A DNA stretch of 9,632 nucleotides from Deltaproteobacteria bacterium (GCA_016875255.1 VGRU01000135.1:1-9632); one strand, 5' to 3'; shown: positions 1 through 5,438, numbered from the stretch's first letter. Notes: a model not told the origin generated them from the letters alone. A program made the numbers and translations.

Positions 1-1
1 C

Positions 2-280
2 AAGGGCCTCCATCACCCCTCTCCCAATCTCAAACCGGAAAGGATCGTATCCGAAGAGAGCCAGATGGGAAGGTCCGCTGCCAGGAGTAATCCCATAGGA
101 GATGGGGTCAATCAATCCGCAGATGGATTGATAAACGAGGCGATCTAGGTTTGGCGTCTTCGCCGCCTCCAATTCCGTCTTACCACGAACAGGAAGCCCC
201 CCAATCCCATCCATCACGATCAGTATCAGCTTTGATTCGGTTTGTATAGTAAGCGAACGAAGAATATTGTCCGGAATCAT
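2..280 (-). CDS. apgM: Cofactor-independent phosphoglycerate mutase, archaeal type (ApgM), N-terminal 93 residues only
   Basis: Partial gene running off the left edge; 93 codons are visible. The product would interconvert 3- and 2-phosphoglycerate in cytosolic glycolysis/gluconeogenesis using two metal ions and a phosphoserine. Seen: IVMDGIGGLP at residues 21-30, whose Asp24 is the expected first metal ligand; KTELEAAKTPNLD at 34-46; and TPGSGPSHLALFGYDP at 65-80, where Ser68 is the expected phosphorylated serine. These blocks are characteristic of the ApgM branch of the alkaline phosphatase superfamily rather than of classical GpmI. The ATG at 280 is preceded by GGGAGG about 14 nt upstream, rather far; a start at a later codon is not obvious because the strand needs the hydrophobic segment beginning at Lys17. 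It lies 141 nt downstream of the nitroreductase gene in the same direction and may be separately transcribed. Confidence 0.9.
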   Translation of the reverse strand, partial: MIPDNILRSLTIQTESKLILIVMDGIGGLPVRGKTELEAAKTPNLDRLVYQSICGLIDPISYGITPGSGPSHLALFGYDPFRFEIGRGVMEAL

Positions 281-310
281 ATTTCCGCTATCAACCTCCC
301 CTTGACGAAT

Positions 311-424
311 AAATTTGAAATCCGAATATCCAATTTTTAAAACTTGATCAGTGATTCGTTTAGGTCATTTGAATTTTGGTCATTCGATATTGTTTCGTAT
401 TTCGATATTCGAATTTCGGATTTA
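311..424. repeat. AT-rich diverged inverted repeat between apgM and the nitroreductase gene
   Basis: The 141-nt gap is AT-rich and made of short related words. GAAATCCGAATATC near 315-328 is matched in inverted orientation by GATATTCGAATTTCGGATT near 403-421, and TTCGATATTGTTTCG / TATTTCGATATTCG are internal near-repeats at about 381-411. Such TTCGAATATCGAAA-type spacers recur in intergenic regions of uncultured Desulfobacterota/Nitrospirota genomes (from memory, not searched). No coding potential is convincing here; the two overlapping short plus-strand frames across it continue antisense into the nitroreductase gene. Confidence 0.5.
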
Positions 425-973
425 CTCTTCTTTGGGATATTTTTCATTAAACACAAACTCCGATATCTCTTTCCTTTTCGGAGTCACACCTTCAGCCGCA
501 GGATATCCGAGGGGGGTCAGCGCCACGACTTCTCTGTCTTGTGGAACCCGCAATATCTCCTCTGCTTTTTTATGGTCAAACAATCCCACGACTACTGTGC
601 CCAACCCCAGTGAGTGAGCTGTTAAACAGAGGGTCTGCATGGCGATTCCCGTATCAAACATCAACCAATCCCCCTTTACAGTAGCCGCCTCCCCTTTCTT
701 AAAACCTGATATCCCTTTCTTACCGCACAGGACAAGCACGACAGGCGCATCGGTCATCGAGGAGAGAGCGGGATTTGTTTTGACAAGCGTCCCTGCCAGC
801 TCGGATTTCACCTGTTGATCCTTGACCACAACCACTTCCCAGCACTGAGTATTGGCCCACGAGGGAGACCACCTCACCGCGTCCAAGATGGTTCTCAATA
901 CCTCTTCCGGAACAGGATCAGGCTTATATTTCCGGATACTCCTTCTCCCTTTAATCGCCTCCATCAGATCCAT
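422..973 (-). CDS. Nitroreductase-family FMN-dependent oxidoreductase
   Basis: 183-residue cytosolic flavoprotein of the nitroreductase fold. Seen: the N-terminal FMN phosphate motif GRRSIRKYKPDPVP (residues 9-22, Arg10-Arg11-Ser12), then SPSWANTQCWEVVVV (36-50) corresponding to the family's PSxxNxQPW FMN/substrate loop with Cys44 in place of the usual Pro, and a C-terminal GLGTVVVGLFDHKKAEEILRVP followed by VALTPLGYPA, typical of the 170-200 residue subfamily. Members move hydride from NAD(P)H to nitro compounds, quinones or other acceptors; the true substrate cannot be read from sequence. The ATG at 973 has a strong GGAGGG 5-6 nt upstream. It follows the MoaD-rubredoxin gene by 42 nt, so co-transcription with the AOR cluster is likely; I infer a role in passing electrons between rubredoxin and NAD(P)H or another acceptor. 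Confidence 0.88.
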   Translation of the reverse strand: MDLMEAIKGRRSIRKYKPDPVPEEVLRTILDAVRWSPSWANTQCWEVVVVKDQQVKSELAGTLVKTNPALSSMTDAPVVLVLCGKKGISGFKKGEAATVKGDWLMFDTGIAMQTLCLTAHSLGLGTVVVGLFDHKKAEEILRVPQDREVVALTPLGYPAAEGVTPKRKEISEFVFNEKYPKEE

Positions 974-1015
974 ACTTTCCCTCCTCTATCGATTTTGAAT
1001 CTCGCCCCGTCCGGC

Positions 1016-1174
1016 CTACTCAGGTTCAAACATATCCTTTCCGGCGCCGCACATGGGACAAACCCAGTCTTCGGGGACTTCCTCAAAGGCGGTCCCTGGC
1101 TTTAACCCGCCATCAGGATCTCCTTTTGATGGATCATAAATATATCCACAGATTGAACATTTCCACTTTTTCAT
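1016..1174 (-). CDS. Possible standalone rubredoxin from an internal start within the fusion gene
   Basis: Inside the fusion frame, the ATG at 1174 begins exactly at the canonical rubredoxin N-terminus ([15 protein letters not shown]) and is preceded by GAGGAGGGAGAG, giving GGAGG with 5-nt spacing, the best ribosome binding site in this part of the window. Translation from here would give a 52-residue rubredoxin of normal length with all four iron-ligand cysteines. Either two former genes were joined by loss of a stop codon and kept the old start, or the gene makes both the fusion and free rubredoxin. The domain identity is certain; separate translation is inference, since the acidic linker residues EEGE alone would also spell a purine-rich stretch. 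Confidence 0.5.
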   Translation of the reverse strand: MKKWKCSICGYIYDPSKGDPDGGLKPGTAFEEVPEDWVCPMCGAGKDMFEPE

Positions 1175-1489
1175 CTCTCCCTCCTCGATCACCTCATCGT
1201 CAATTCCTTTTCCAAGAATAGACCCTTCCCAATCAGCGAAGACAGGGTATTCTATCGGAAAAAGGGAAACCCTGTCTCCATTTTTAAGCGGCTGATCCGA
1301 CAGGGCTCCTGCATGATTAACCAAGATGAGTTTGACCCTTTCCTTGGGTATCCCTAACGACTGAATAGCCTCCCAAACGGTGGCTCCATCCTTCAGGGAA
1401 GTTTGAATCAGCTCCGGCTGACTTTGGGGAGCAAAAGGGCGAAGGCTTCCAGTCAGTTTCACATAAATCGTTATCAATTCCCCTCTCAC
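1016..1489 (-). CDS. MoaD/ThiS-like beta-grasp domain fused to a C-terminal rubredoxin
   Basis: 157 residues with two domains. Residues about 6-80 are a MoaD/ThiS-type ubiquitin fold ([43 protein letters not shown]), clearly paralogous to the gene just upstream. An acidic linker ([13 protein letters not shown]) leads into residues 106-157, a complete 52-residue rubredoxin with Cys at 111, 114, 144 and 147 (CSIC and CPMC; 6/9/39/42 in standalone numbering), GYIYDP and [14 protein letters not shown]. The beta-grasp part has no terminal Gly-Gly, so a sulfur-carrier role is doubtful. Frame start is GTG at 1489, which lacks a Shine-Dalgarno; TTG at 1477 follows GAGAGGGG and aligns better with the paralog's start. 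The gene begins 12 nt after the MoaD-like gene. Rubredoxin carries one electron on Fe(Cys)4; a role as partner of the upstream AOR is inference. Confidence 0.88.
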   Translation of the reverse strand: MRGELITIYVKLTGSLRPFAPQSQPELIQTSLKDGATVWEAIQSLGIPKERVKLILVNHAGALSDQPLKNGDRVSLFPIEYPVFADWEGSILGKGIDDEVIEEGEMKKWKCSICGYIYDPSKGDPDGGLKPGTAFEEVPEDWVCPMCGAGKDMFEPE

Positions 1490-1501
1490 TGAAAAATTTT
1501 C

Positions 1502-1783
1502 TTAGCTTTTTAAATCTCTCCGAAAGGAGATGGCGACATACATATTAAATGCCATTTCCGGAGGGAAAAGGGCAACCCGGTCGCCGTTGGATAAAATGCT
1601 CTCAGAATCAACACCCCTCCCATTGAGCAAAATCATCCTCACTTTTTCGGGAGGAATTCCCAATGCCTGTACGACCTCACAAGCGGTGGCTTTATCCCGG
1701 ATCTCCAGCGGAAAGAGACCGTTGTTCGAATCGCCCTTGGCGAAGGGCCTGAGAGAGGCATGCAATTTAACGGTGACCAGCAT
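1502..1783 (-). CDS. MoaD/ThiS-like beta-grasp protein without C-terminal Gly-Gly
   Basis: 93-residue small protein of the MoaD/ThiS fold: VTVKLHASLRPFAKG at 3-17, EIRDKATACEVVQALGIPP at 27-45, MILLNGRGVD at 50-59 and NGDRVALFPPE at 66-76. Family members donate sulfur, as a C-terminal thiocarboxylate, in molybdopterin or thiazole synthesis, and versions accompanying AOR genes are presumed to serve tungstopterin assembly. This one continues past FPPE with MAFNMYVAISFRRDLKS instead of ending in Gly-Gly; neither other reading frame over the 3' end restores a Gly-Gly. It shares SLRPFA, LGIPxExV and NGDRVxLFP with the next gene, a tandem duplicate 12 nt downstream. The ATG at 1783 has AGGG 4 nt upstream, a site contributed by the G-rich end of the adjacent repeat element. 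It could be a non-catalytic AOR accessory or structural subunit. Confidence 0.82.
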   Translation of the reverse strand: MLVTVKLHASLRPFAKGDSNNGLFPLEIRDKATACEVVQALGIPPEKVRMILLNGRGVDSESILSNGDRVALFPPEMAFNMYVAISFRRDLKS

Positions 1784-1789
1784 CTGACC

Positions 1790-1980
1790 CTTTCCCCCTC
1801 ACCCCTCCCCTCTCCCACCAGAGACTGTATCGTAATTACTATTTTGTCACCCTGAACTTGTTTCAGGGTCTCGTAACTTCTTGAAATTGTTAGATGCTGA
1901 ACCAAGTTCAGCATGACATTTTTTCTATTTCCCCGCATTACGACACAGCCTCCCAAGGGAGAGTGAGGGAAGGGGACGGA
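1790..1980. repeat. Nested palindromic repeat element between the AOR and MoaD-like genes
   Basis: The 198-nt gap is nearly all one symmetrical element. The outer ends are imperfect inverted repeats: a C-rich CCCTCACCCCTCCCCTCTCCC block followed by GAGACTGTATCGTAAT (1821-1836) faces ATTACGACACAGCCTC (1937-1952) followed by CCAAGGGAGAGTGAGGGA. Inside are two perfect hairpins that resemble each other in inverted orientation: ACCCTGAA-cttgt-TTCAGGGT (1849-1869) and ATGCTGAAC-caa-GTTCAGCAT (1894-1914). The inner GTCA(C/T)-CCTGAACTTG type is a familiar dispersed intergenic repeat; the outer ends match a second element at 3881-4137. It encodes nothing convincing and lies inside what should be one transcript, where it may pause or partly terminate transcription or shape mRNA decay. 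Confidence 0.75.
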
Positions 1981-1981
1981 T

Positions 1982-3712
1982 TTAAAACTTAAAGACTTTG
2001 TCCAGTTCGACATCAGGGACCAAAAAAGTCAGGTTATGGGGAGGAAGTTTCTCCTCTTTAAAAAACTCCGGCAGCCGGTCATCCACATTGGAAAACCCTG
2101 CCCGCTCATTAAAATCCCTCTCCACCTTCAATATCTTTTTCCCGAGGGCGGCCACATCGTCAGCAGTCAGACTCAACCCATAACAGCCATTGAGCATTCC
2201 GATTACACCCTCAAAGCATTCCGGGATATCGAGCGCCGGAAATGCAATAAACAGGCAGAGCCCTGTTGAATCAACAGCGGCTGTGGTAATCTGAAGAGCC
2301 TGGGATAACGCCATCTGGCCATCTGGTTTCAATGGATCGACATACCCTCCGACTTTCATAATATTGGTCGCTGTGGCATATCCAGCCGTATGGTCGGCGC
2401 CCATGGTCGAGGTCGCGTAAGTCACGCCAATCCCCTGAATAGCCCTCGGCTCATAAGCCGGCATTCCCTGGTTTTTCACGACTGGAACCCGGGTCACGCC
2501 AAAAGCCTTACCTGTGAAACCAGAGCCGTTTCCAATAATCCTTCCCAGAGGCGTTCCCTTCCCCGCCTCATGGATCAACTCGATCGCTCCTTCGGCGTCT
2601 CCAAAGTCTTTGACTCCCGCTTCCATGGCTACCCCTAAGGTGCATCCCATCTCAATCGTATCAAATCCATAATCGTCACAGAGGCGGTCCATACGGGCAA
2701 TCGCATCCAGGTCGTCGATTCCGCAGTTGGCCCCATTGGCCCAGATCGTCTCATACTCAAGGGCTGAGGTGATGTATTTGCCTTTTTCATCCACGTACTC
2801 ATTCGAACACTGAATGATACAGGTGGTACAGCCGGAATGGGTCGTCTTCCCTCCCCTCTTCGAAATAATGTCATGCATCGTCTCGCCGCTGATCTTGTCC
2901 GTCCCCTCAAATCGCCCCGAGGAGAAATTACGGGTCGGATAGCCCCCTGATTCATTGATGATCGCGGCCAGGACATTGGTGCCGTATTTCGGGAGCCCCT
3001 CGCTGGTTACGGGATGCTCCTTCAATGCCTTTACAAACTTTTGAGAAGCCTCCTTAAATAGGTCCGGGTTTTTGATAGCAACCTTCTCAGCCCCCGTGTC
3101 ATCCACGACAATTGCCTTCAATCCTTTCGATCCCATCACCGCCCCCATGCCTCCTCTTCCTGCATGCCGGGAAGGGGTTCCGTTGGTGCTGGTTACGGCA
3201 ATGCTGGCCATTCCCATCTTCATCTCTCCAGCAGGCCCGATCGAAATGATGCCTACCTTCTTGCCATATTTAGCCTGAAGTTTCTCGGTCAATTCGTAGT
3301 TCCCCAGCCCTTTCAAATCATCGGCTGGAAAGGCCTTGATCCCGTCTTTGCTGACAGCCAGGCCGTAAAGCTTTCCCTTCTCCGGCATCCCTTCGATAAT
3401 GATGGCGGCAATGCCCAGCCGCGCCAATTTGGTTGCCGCCGTGCCTCCCACGTTGCTCTCCTTGATCCCTCCTGTCAAAGGGCTCTTGGCGCCGATTGAA
3501 AGTCTCCCCGAATTGGCAGCGGTCGTCCCCGTCAAAAGCCCGGGGGTGATGACCAGTTTGTTATGTTGACCGATCGGATTGCATAGAGGCGGGACTTCCT
3601 TGCTCACCACCATGGAGGTCAGCCCCCGACCTCCCAGGCCAGCATAATCCCCGCCCGCTTTCTCCTCAGAAACCTTAAGACTGCCCATGTTGACTCTGAA
3701 GATCTTGTCCAT
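1982..3712 (-). CDS. aor: Tungsten-containing aldehyde:ferredoxin oxidoreductase (AOR) family protein
   Basis: 576 residues, close to the family's roughly 600. AOR enzymes oxidise aldehydes to carboxylic acids at a tungsten bis-pterin site beside one [4Fe-4S] cluster, passing electrons to ferredoxin; they are cytosolic and oxygen-sensitive. Seen: N-terminal GLGGRGLTSMVV and VITPGLLTGTTAANSGRL (pterin-binding AOR N domain); Cys295, Cys298, Cys302 in GCTTCIIQC plus Cys486 in DSTGLCLF, matching the four cluster ligands of the Pyrococcus enzyme; DDYGFDTIE; and ATSTMGADHTAGYA. The frame extends to an ATG at 3751, but ATG at 3712 has AGGAGGG 6 nt upstream and yields the usual start MDKIFRVNMGSL, so it is preferred. 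It heads the leftward cluster with MoaD-like, rubredoxin and nitroreductase genes. The aldehyde used is not readable; other AOR branches (GOR, WOR, BamB-like) are less probable but not excluded. Confidence 0.92.
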   Translation of the reverse strand: MDKIFRVNMGSLKVSEEKAGGDYAGLGGRGLTSMVVSKEVPPLCNPIGQHNKLVITPGLLTGTTAANSGRLSIGAKSPLTGGIKESNVGGTAATKLARLGIAAIIIEGMPEKGKLYGLAVSKDGIKAFPADDLKGLGNYELTEKLQAKYGKKVGIISIGPAGEMKMGMASIAVTSTNGTPSRHAGRGGMGAVMGSKGLKAIVVDDTGAEKVAIKNPDLFKEASQKFVKALKEHPVTSEGLPKYGTNVLAAIINESGGYPTRNFSSGRFEGTDKISGETMHDIISKRGGKTTHSGCTTCIIQCSNEYVDEKGKYITSALEYETIWANGANCGIDDLDAIARMDRLCDDYGFDTIEMGCTLGVAMEAGVKDFGDAEGAIELIHEAGKGTPLGRIIGNGSGFTGKAFGVTRVPVVKNQGMPAYEPRAIQGIGVTYATSTMGADHTAGYATATNIMKVGGYVDPLKPDGQMALSQALQITTAAVDSTGLCLFIAFPALDIPECFEGVIGMLNGCYGLSLTADDVAALGKKILKVERDFNERAGFSNVDDRLPEFFKEEKLPPHNLTFLVPDVELDKVFKF

Positions 3713-3718
3713 ACATAT

Positions 3719-3725
3719 CCCTCCT
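3719..3725 (-). promoter_or_regulatory. Shine-Dalgarno that fixes the AOR start
   Basis: AGGAGGG on the minus strand, 6 nt before the ATG at 3712. No comparable site precedes the upstream in-frame ATG at 3751, so the 13 extra N-terminal residues of the longer frame are probably not made. Confidence 0.8.
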
Positions 3726-3742
3726 TTCTTGTCATTTGCGCG

Positions 3743-3800
3743 CTGGATCATCGGATCCAGGTAAAAAAATGAGTTTAGAATGAATTCCAGTTTCGACTGG
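3743..3800 (-). promoter_or_regulatory. Two small perfect hairpins in the AOR 5' leader
   Basis: CTGGATC-ATCG-GATCCAG (3743-3760) and CCAGT-TTCG-ACTGG (3787-3800) are both perfect stems with 4-nt loops (coordinates and letters on the plus strand). The second sits at the predicted transcription start, where it could be an operator or a 5' stabilising hairpin; the first lies about 20 nt upstream of the ribosome binding site. Structure is seen; function is inferred. Confidence 0.4.
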
Positions 3801-3805
3801 TCTCA

Positions 3806-3833
3806 ATTATACTTGAAATATTTTATTAGTCAA
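3806..3833 (-). promoter_or_regulatory. Sigma70-type promoter for the AOR cluster
   Basis: On the minus strand, TTGACT (3833-3828) and a perfect TATAAT (3811-3806) are separated by 16 nt of A/T-rich spacer. Predicted transcription starts near 3799, leaving a leader of about 87 nt before the AOR ATG. It is the only strong promoter-like pair upstream of AOR. Confidence 0.65.
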
Positions 3834-3880
3834 AGGATTTATGCCACCCCAAATCCCGATTTATAAATTTTTAAATAGTT

Positions 3881-4137
3881 CCTTCTCCCTTGAAGGCTGT
3901 GTCGTATTGGCAAGCAAAGGGAGAGAGGCAGTCAGGTTCCAAAGTTTTAGAATGCGGGTCTTTTAAATGGTGGGAAGTGGTCGCTTGCATAAAATCGAAT
4001 ATTTTCAAATGGGTGGAACGCCTGAATCCGAACGGTTAAAGGTTACCGCTCTAAATCTTTTCCACCTGACCGCCTCTCCCCCTTTGCAAAAAGTCGGTTT
4101 TTTCATATTACGAACAGTCTCTTGACAGGAGAGGGAT
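3881..4137. repeat. Diverged inverted-repeat element upstream of the AOR promoter
   Basis: The left arm starts TCTCCCTTGAAGGCTGTGTC (3885-3904), then GTATTGGCAAGCAAAGGGAG and AGAGGCAGTCAGG. The right arm, read on the minus strand from about 4137, gives CTCTCCTGTCAAGAGACTGT then TCGTAATATG, an A/T insertion, and GCAAAGGGGGAGAGGCGGTC then AGGTGGAAAAG. The arms align over roughly 75 nt with gaps and converge on a centre near 4000-4030. The CTGTGTCGTAnT core also ends the element at 1790-1980. A 78-codon minus-strand frame across this element (4005-4241) reads through repeat sequence and is not believed. This is the main content of the gene-free stretch 3713-4466, along with the two promoters and the leader to the right. 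Confidence 0.6.
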
Positions 4138-4244
4138 TTATCTGGAAGACAATTGTCTATCTCTGTTTTAGGGTGCACCAAGTCATTGGAGAAAAAACTC
4201 GTAAGGCCATCCCCTATGATGGGTTTCAAAATGCGAAACAACCA

Positions 4245-4273
4245 TTGACACCCACTTTTTGTCTTGGTAAGAT
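4245..4273 (+). promoter_or_regulatory. Sigma70-type promoter for the antitoxin-like/sir2 pair
   Basis: Perfect -35 TTGACA at 4245-4250, a 17-nt spacer and TAAGAT at 4268-4273 as -10 (4 of 6). Predicted start is near 4280, so the leader before the ATG at 4467 is about 187 nt, long enough for regulation. Confidence 0.65.
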
Positions 4274-4305
4274 TTTTGCGGTATGAAGCAGACTAATGCC
4301 ATTAC

Positions 4306-4357
4306 GGATGATCCCTGAATCAGAGGGGGATTGAAGTGCATTCGGTTTGGATGATCC
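4306..4357 (+). promoter_or_regulatory. Repeated near-palindrome GGATGATCC, candidate operator pair
   Basis: GGATGATCC, symmetrical about its central G, occurs at 4306-4314 and 4349-4357, 43 nt apart and just downstream of the predicted transcription start. The related GATGATCCAG also lies on the minus strand in the AOR leader. Antitoxins often repress their own operon at paired palindromes, so these are candidate sites; that role is inference. Confidence 0.3.
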
Positions 4358-4427
4358 AGGAGGGGTAATGGCTCATTGGAGGAAAAGAGAGGGGGCGGTC
4401 GGAAATTATGAAATTGCTAAATTTTGA
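4336..4427 (+). other. Two coupled mini-ORFs in the leader of the antitoxin-like gene
   Basis: A GTG at 4336 after GAGGGGGA opens 10 codons (VHSVWMIQEG) ending in TAA at 4366-4368. That stop overlaps the ATG at 4368 in TAATG. The second frame, preceded by AGGAGGGG, gives 19 residues (MAHWRKREGAVGNYEIAKF) ending at 4427. Both have unusually good ribosome binding sites for so short a frame. They could be leader peptides coupling translation to the genes below, or coincidence in a purine-rich leader. I recognise neither peptide. Confidence 0.3.
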
Positions 4428-4466
4428 ACAACATGGTATCTTTCTTAAAAGAAAGTGAGGTATGAT

Positions 4467-4661
4467 ATGGGAACGAGAGAGTTATTGATAAAAGAGATTG
4501 ATCAAGTTCCAGAACCTTTTCTTGACGAGGTTTTAGACTTCGTTCAATTTCTCAAAGTAAAGATGATTAAGGAAAAGGTAGATATTACTGTTGCAAGCGA
4601 ATCCTCTCTTAAGAAAGATTGGTTACGGTCAGAGGAGGATGTGGCTTGGAAAAATTTGTAA
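4467..4661 (+). CDS. DUF2281-like antitoxin-type small protein
   Basis: 64 residues. The N-terminal half (TRELLIKEIDQVPEPFLDEVLDFVQFLKVK, shown as TRELLIKEIDQ then VPEPFLDEVLDFVQFLK) predicts two amphipathic helices, and the C-terminus ends SESSLKKDWLRSEEDVAWKNL apart from one residue, i.e. SLKKDW then EEDVAWKNL. This layout matches the DUF2281 group, usually annotated as antitoxins beside MazF- or PIN-type toxins; the acidic Trp-rich tail is the part expected to bind the toxin. The frame opens at GTG 4455, but ATG 4467 has GAGG 6 nt upstream and is preferred. CTTTCTT-aa-AAGAAAG (4440-4455) can form a hairpin partly over that site. No toxin gene follows; instead sir2 begins 19 nt after the stop. 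It may be an orphan antitoxin, or Sir2 may be its partner (inference). Confidence 0.75.
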   Translation: MGTRELLIKEIDQVPEPFLDEVLDFVQFLKVKMIKEKVDITVASESSLKKDWLRSEEDVAWKNL

Positions 4662-4680
4662 TTTCACAGAGGATAAAACG

Positions 4681-5430
4681 ATGGACCGCCAACTCATCCA
4701 GAGGGCTGCTCAGGACATTCTCAAGTCTCAAAAGACGATTGCCTTTACCGGCGCTGGCATCTCTGTGGAAAGCGGAATCCCTGACTTCAGAAGCGCTGAG
4801 GGCCTCTGGCAGAAATACAACCCCGAAGAGTATGCCCACATTCACGCCTTCTATTCCGACCCGGACAAGGTCTGGCTGATGCTCAAGGACATGTTCACCC
4901 TCGTCATGACAGCCAAACCCAACCCTGCCCATGTCGGGTTAGCCGAATTAGAGCGGATGGGATTGCTCTCCACGGTCATCACACAGAATGTGGATGGCCT
5001 CCACCAGGCCGCAGGAAGCAAAAACGTCATCGAATTTCACGGAAGCCATCGCACCCTCTCCTGCCTGAAGTGTTCCACGACCACCGATGGAACTTTGCTT
5101 AAAATCGAAGACCTTCCGGCTCGATGCCCACGTTGTTCATCCCTTCTCAAGCCCGATGTCGTCTTTTTCGGCGAACCCATCCCGCCCAAAGCCCAGACCT
5201 ATTCATTCAGAGAGTCCAGATCTTGCAGTGCTGTGCTCGTCATCGGAACCTCCGCGGTCGTCTATCCGGCCGCATCCATCCCCATGATGGCAAAAGAGGG
5301 AGGAGCCACGGTCATCGAAATCAATATGGAGCCTACTCCTCTGACGGGCCAGATATCGGACTATCTGATCTCCGGCTCCGCAGGTAAGATCATCCCTGCC
5401 ATCGTTGAAGAAGTGAGGCGCCGGAGATGA
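4681..5430 (+). CDS. cobB: Sir2-family NAD-dependent protein deacylase (sirtuin)
   Basis: 249 residues. Sirtuins remove acyl groups from lysine using NAD+, releasing nicotinamide and O-acyl-ADP-ribose. Seen: GAGISVESGIPDFR at 24-37 (NAD binding), TQNVDGLH at 101-108, catalytic His120 in EFHGS, the zinc cysteines 128, 131, 149 and 152 (CLKC, CPRC), and GTSAVVYPAA near 189-198. Length and motifs fit a complete, active cytosolic enzyme. The Tyr-x-x-Arg pair typical of desuccinylases (SIRT5/CobB class) is not visible in FYSDPDKVWLMLKDM, so plain deacetylase activity of the bacterial class U/III type is more likely. The frame is open from ATG 4591, overlapping the antitoxin-like gene, but ATG 4681 follows GAGG at 8 nt and gives the normal N-terminus. 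Transcription is probably shared with the preceding gene. Confidence 0.92.
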   Translation: MDRQLIQRAAQDILKSQKTIAFTGAGISVESGIPDFRSAEGLWQKYNPEEYAHIHAFYSDPDKVWLMLKDMFTLVMTAKPNPAHVGLAELERMGLLSTVITQNVDGLHQAAGSKNVIEFHGSHRTLSCLKCSTTTDGTLLKIEDLPARCPRCSSLLKPDVVFFGEPIPPKAQTYSFRESRSCSAVLVIGTSAVVYPAASIPMMAKEGGATVIEINMEPTPLTGQISDYLISGSAGKIIPAIVEEVRRRR

Positions 5431-5438
5431 AAAAGGCA

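Noticed and set aside
344..617. Two overlapping plus-strand frames of 88-89 codons
   Set aside because: They cover the AT-rich repeat spacer and the antisense of the nitroreductase 3' end, with no ribosome binding site and no recognisable protein.
1639..2013. Minus-strand frame of 124 codons spanning the AOR-MoaD gap
   Set aside because: It reads through the palindromic repeat and then out of frame through the MoaD-like gene; the composition reflects the repeat, not a protein.
2635..2976. Minus-strand frame of 113 codons inside AOR
   Set aside because: It is a shifted-frame shadow of the AOR gene, which carries the cluster-ligand cysteines in its own frame here.
3713..3751. N-terminal extension of AOR to the ATG at 3751
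   Set aside because: It has no good ribosome binding site, while ATG 3712 has an ideal one and gives the family-typical start.
1821..4122. Possible CRISPR or tandem repeat array from the recurring CTGTnTCGTAnT word
   Set aside because: There are only four copies, arranged as inverted pairs far apart with no regular spacers, and no cas genes.
4005..4241. Minus-strand frame of 78 codons in the gap before the antitoxin-like gene
   Set aside because: It lies over the right arm of an inverted repeat and the -35 region of the opposing promoter; its sequence matches repeat content and no known family.
4591..4680. Longer start for sir2 overlapping the antitoxin-like gene
   Set aside because: The extra 30 residues are a shifted-frame reading of the upstream gene, and ATG 4681 has its own Shine-Dalgarno and gives a normal sirtuin N-terminus.
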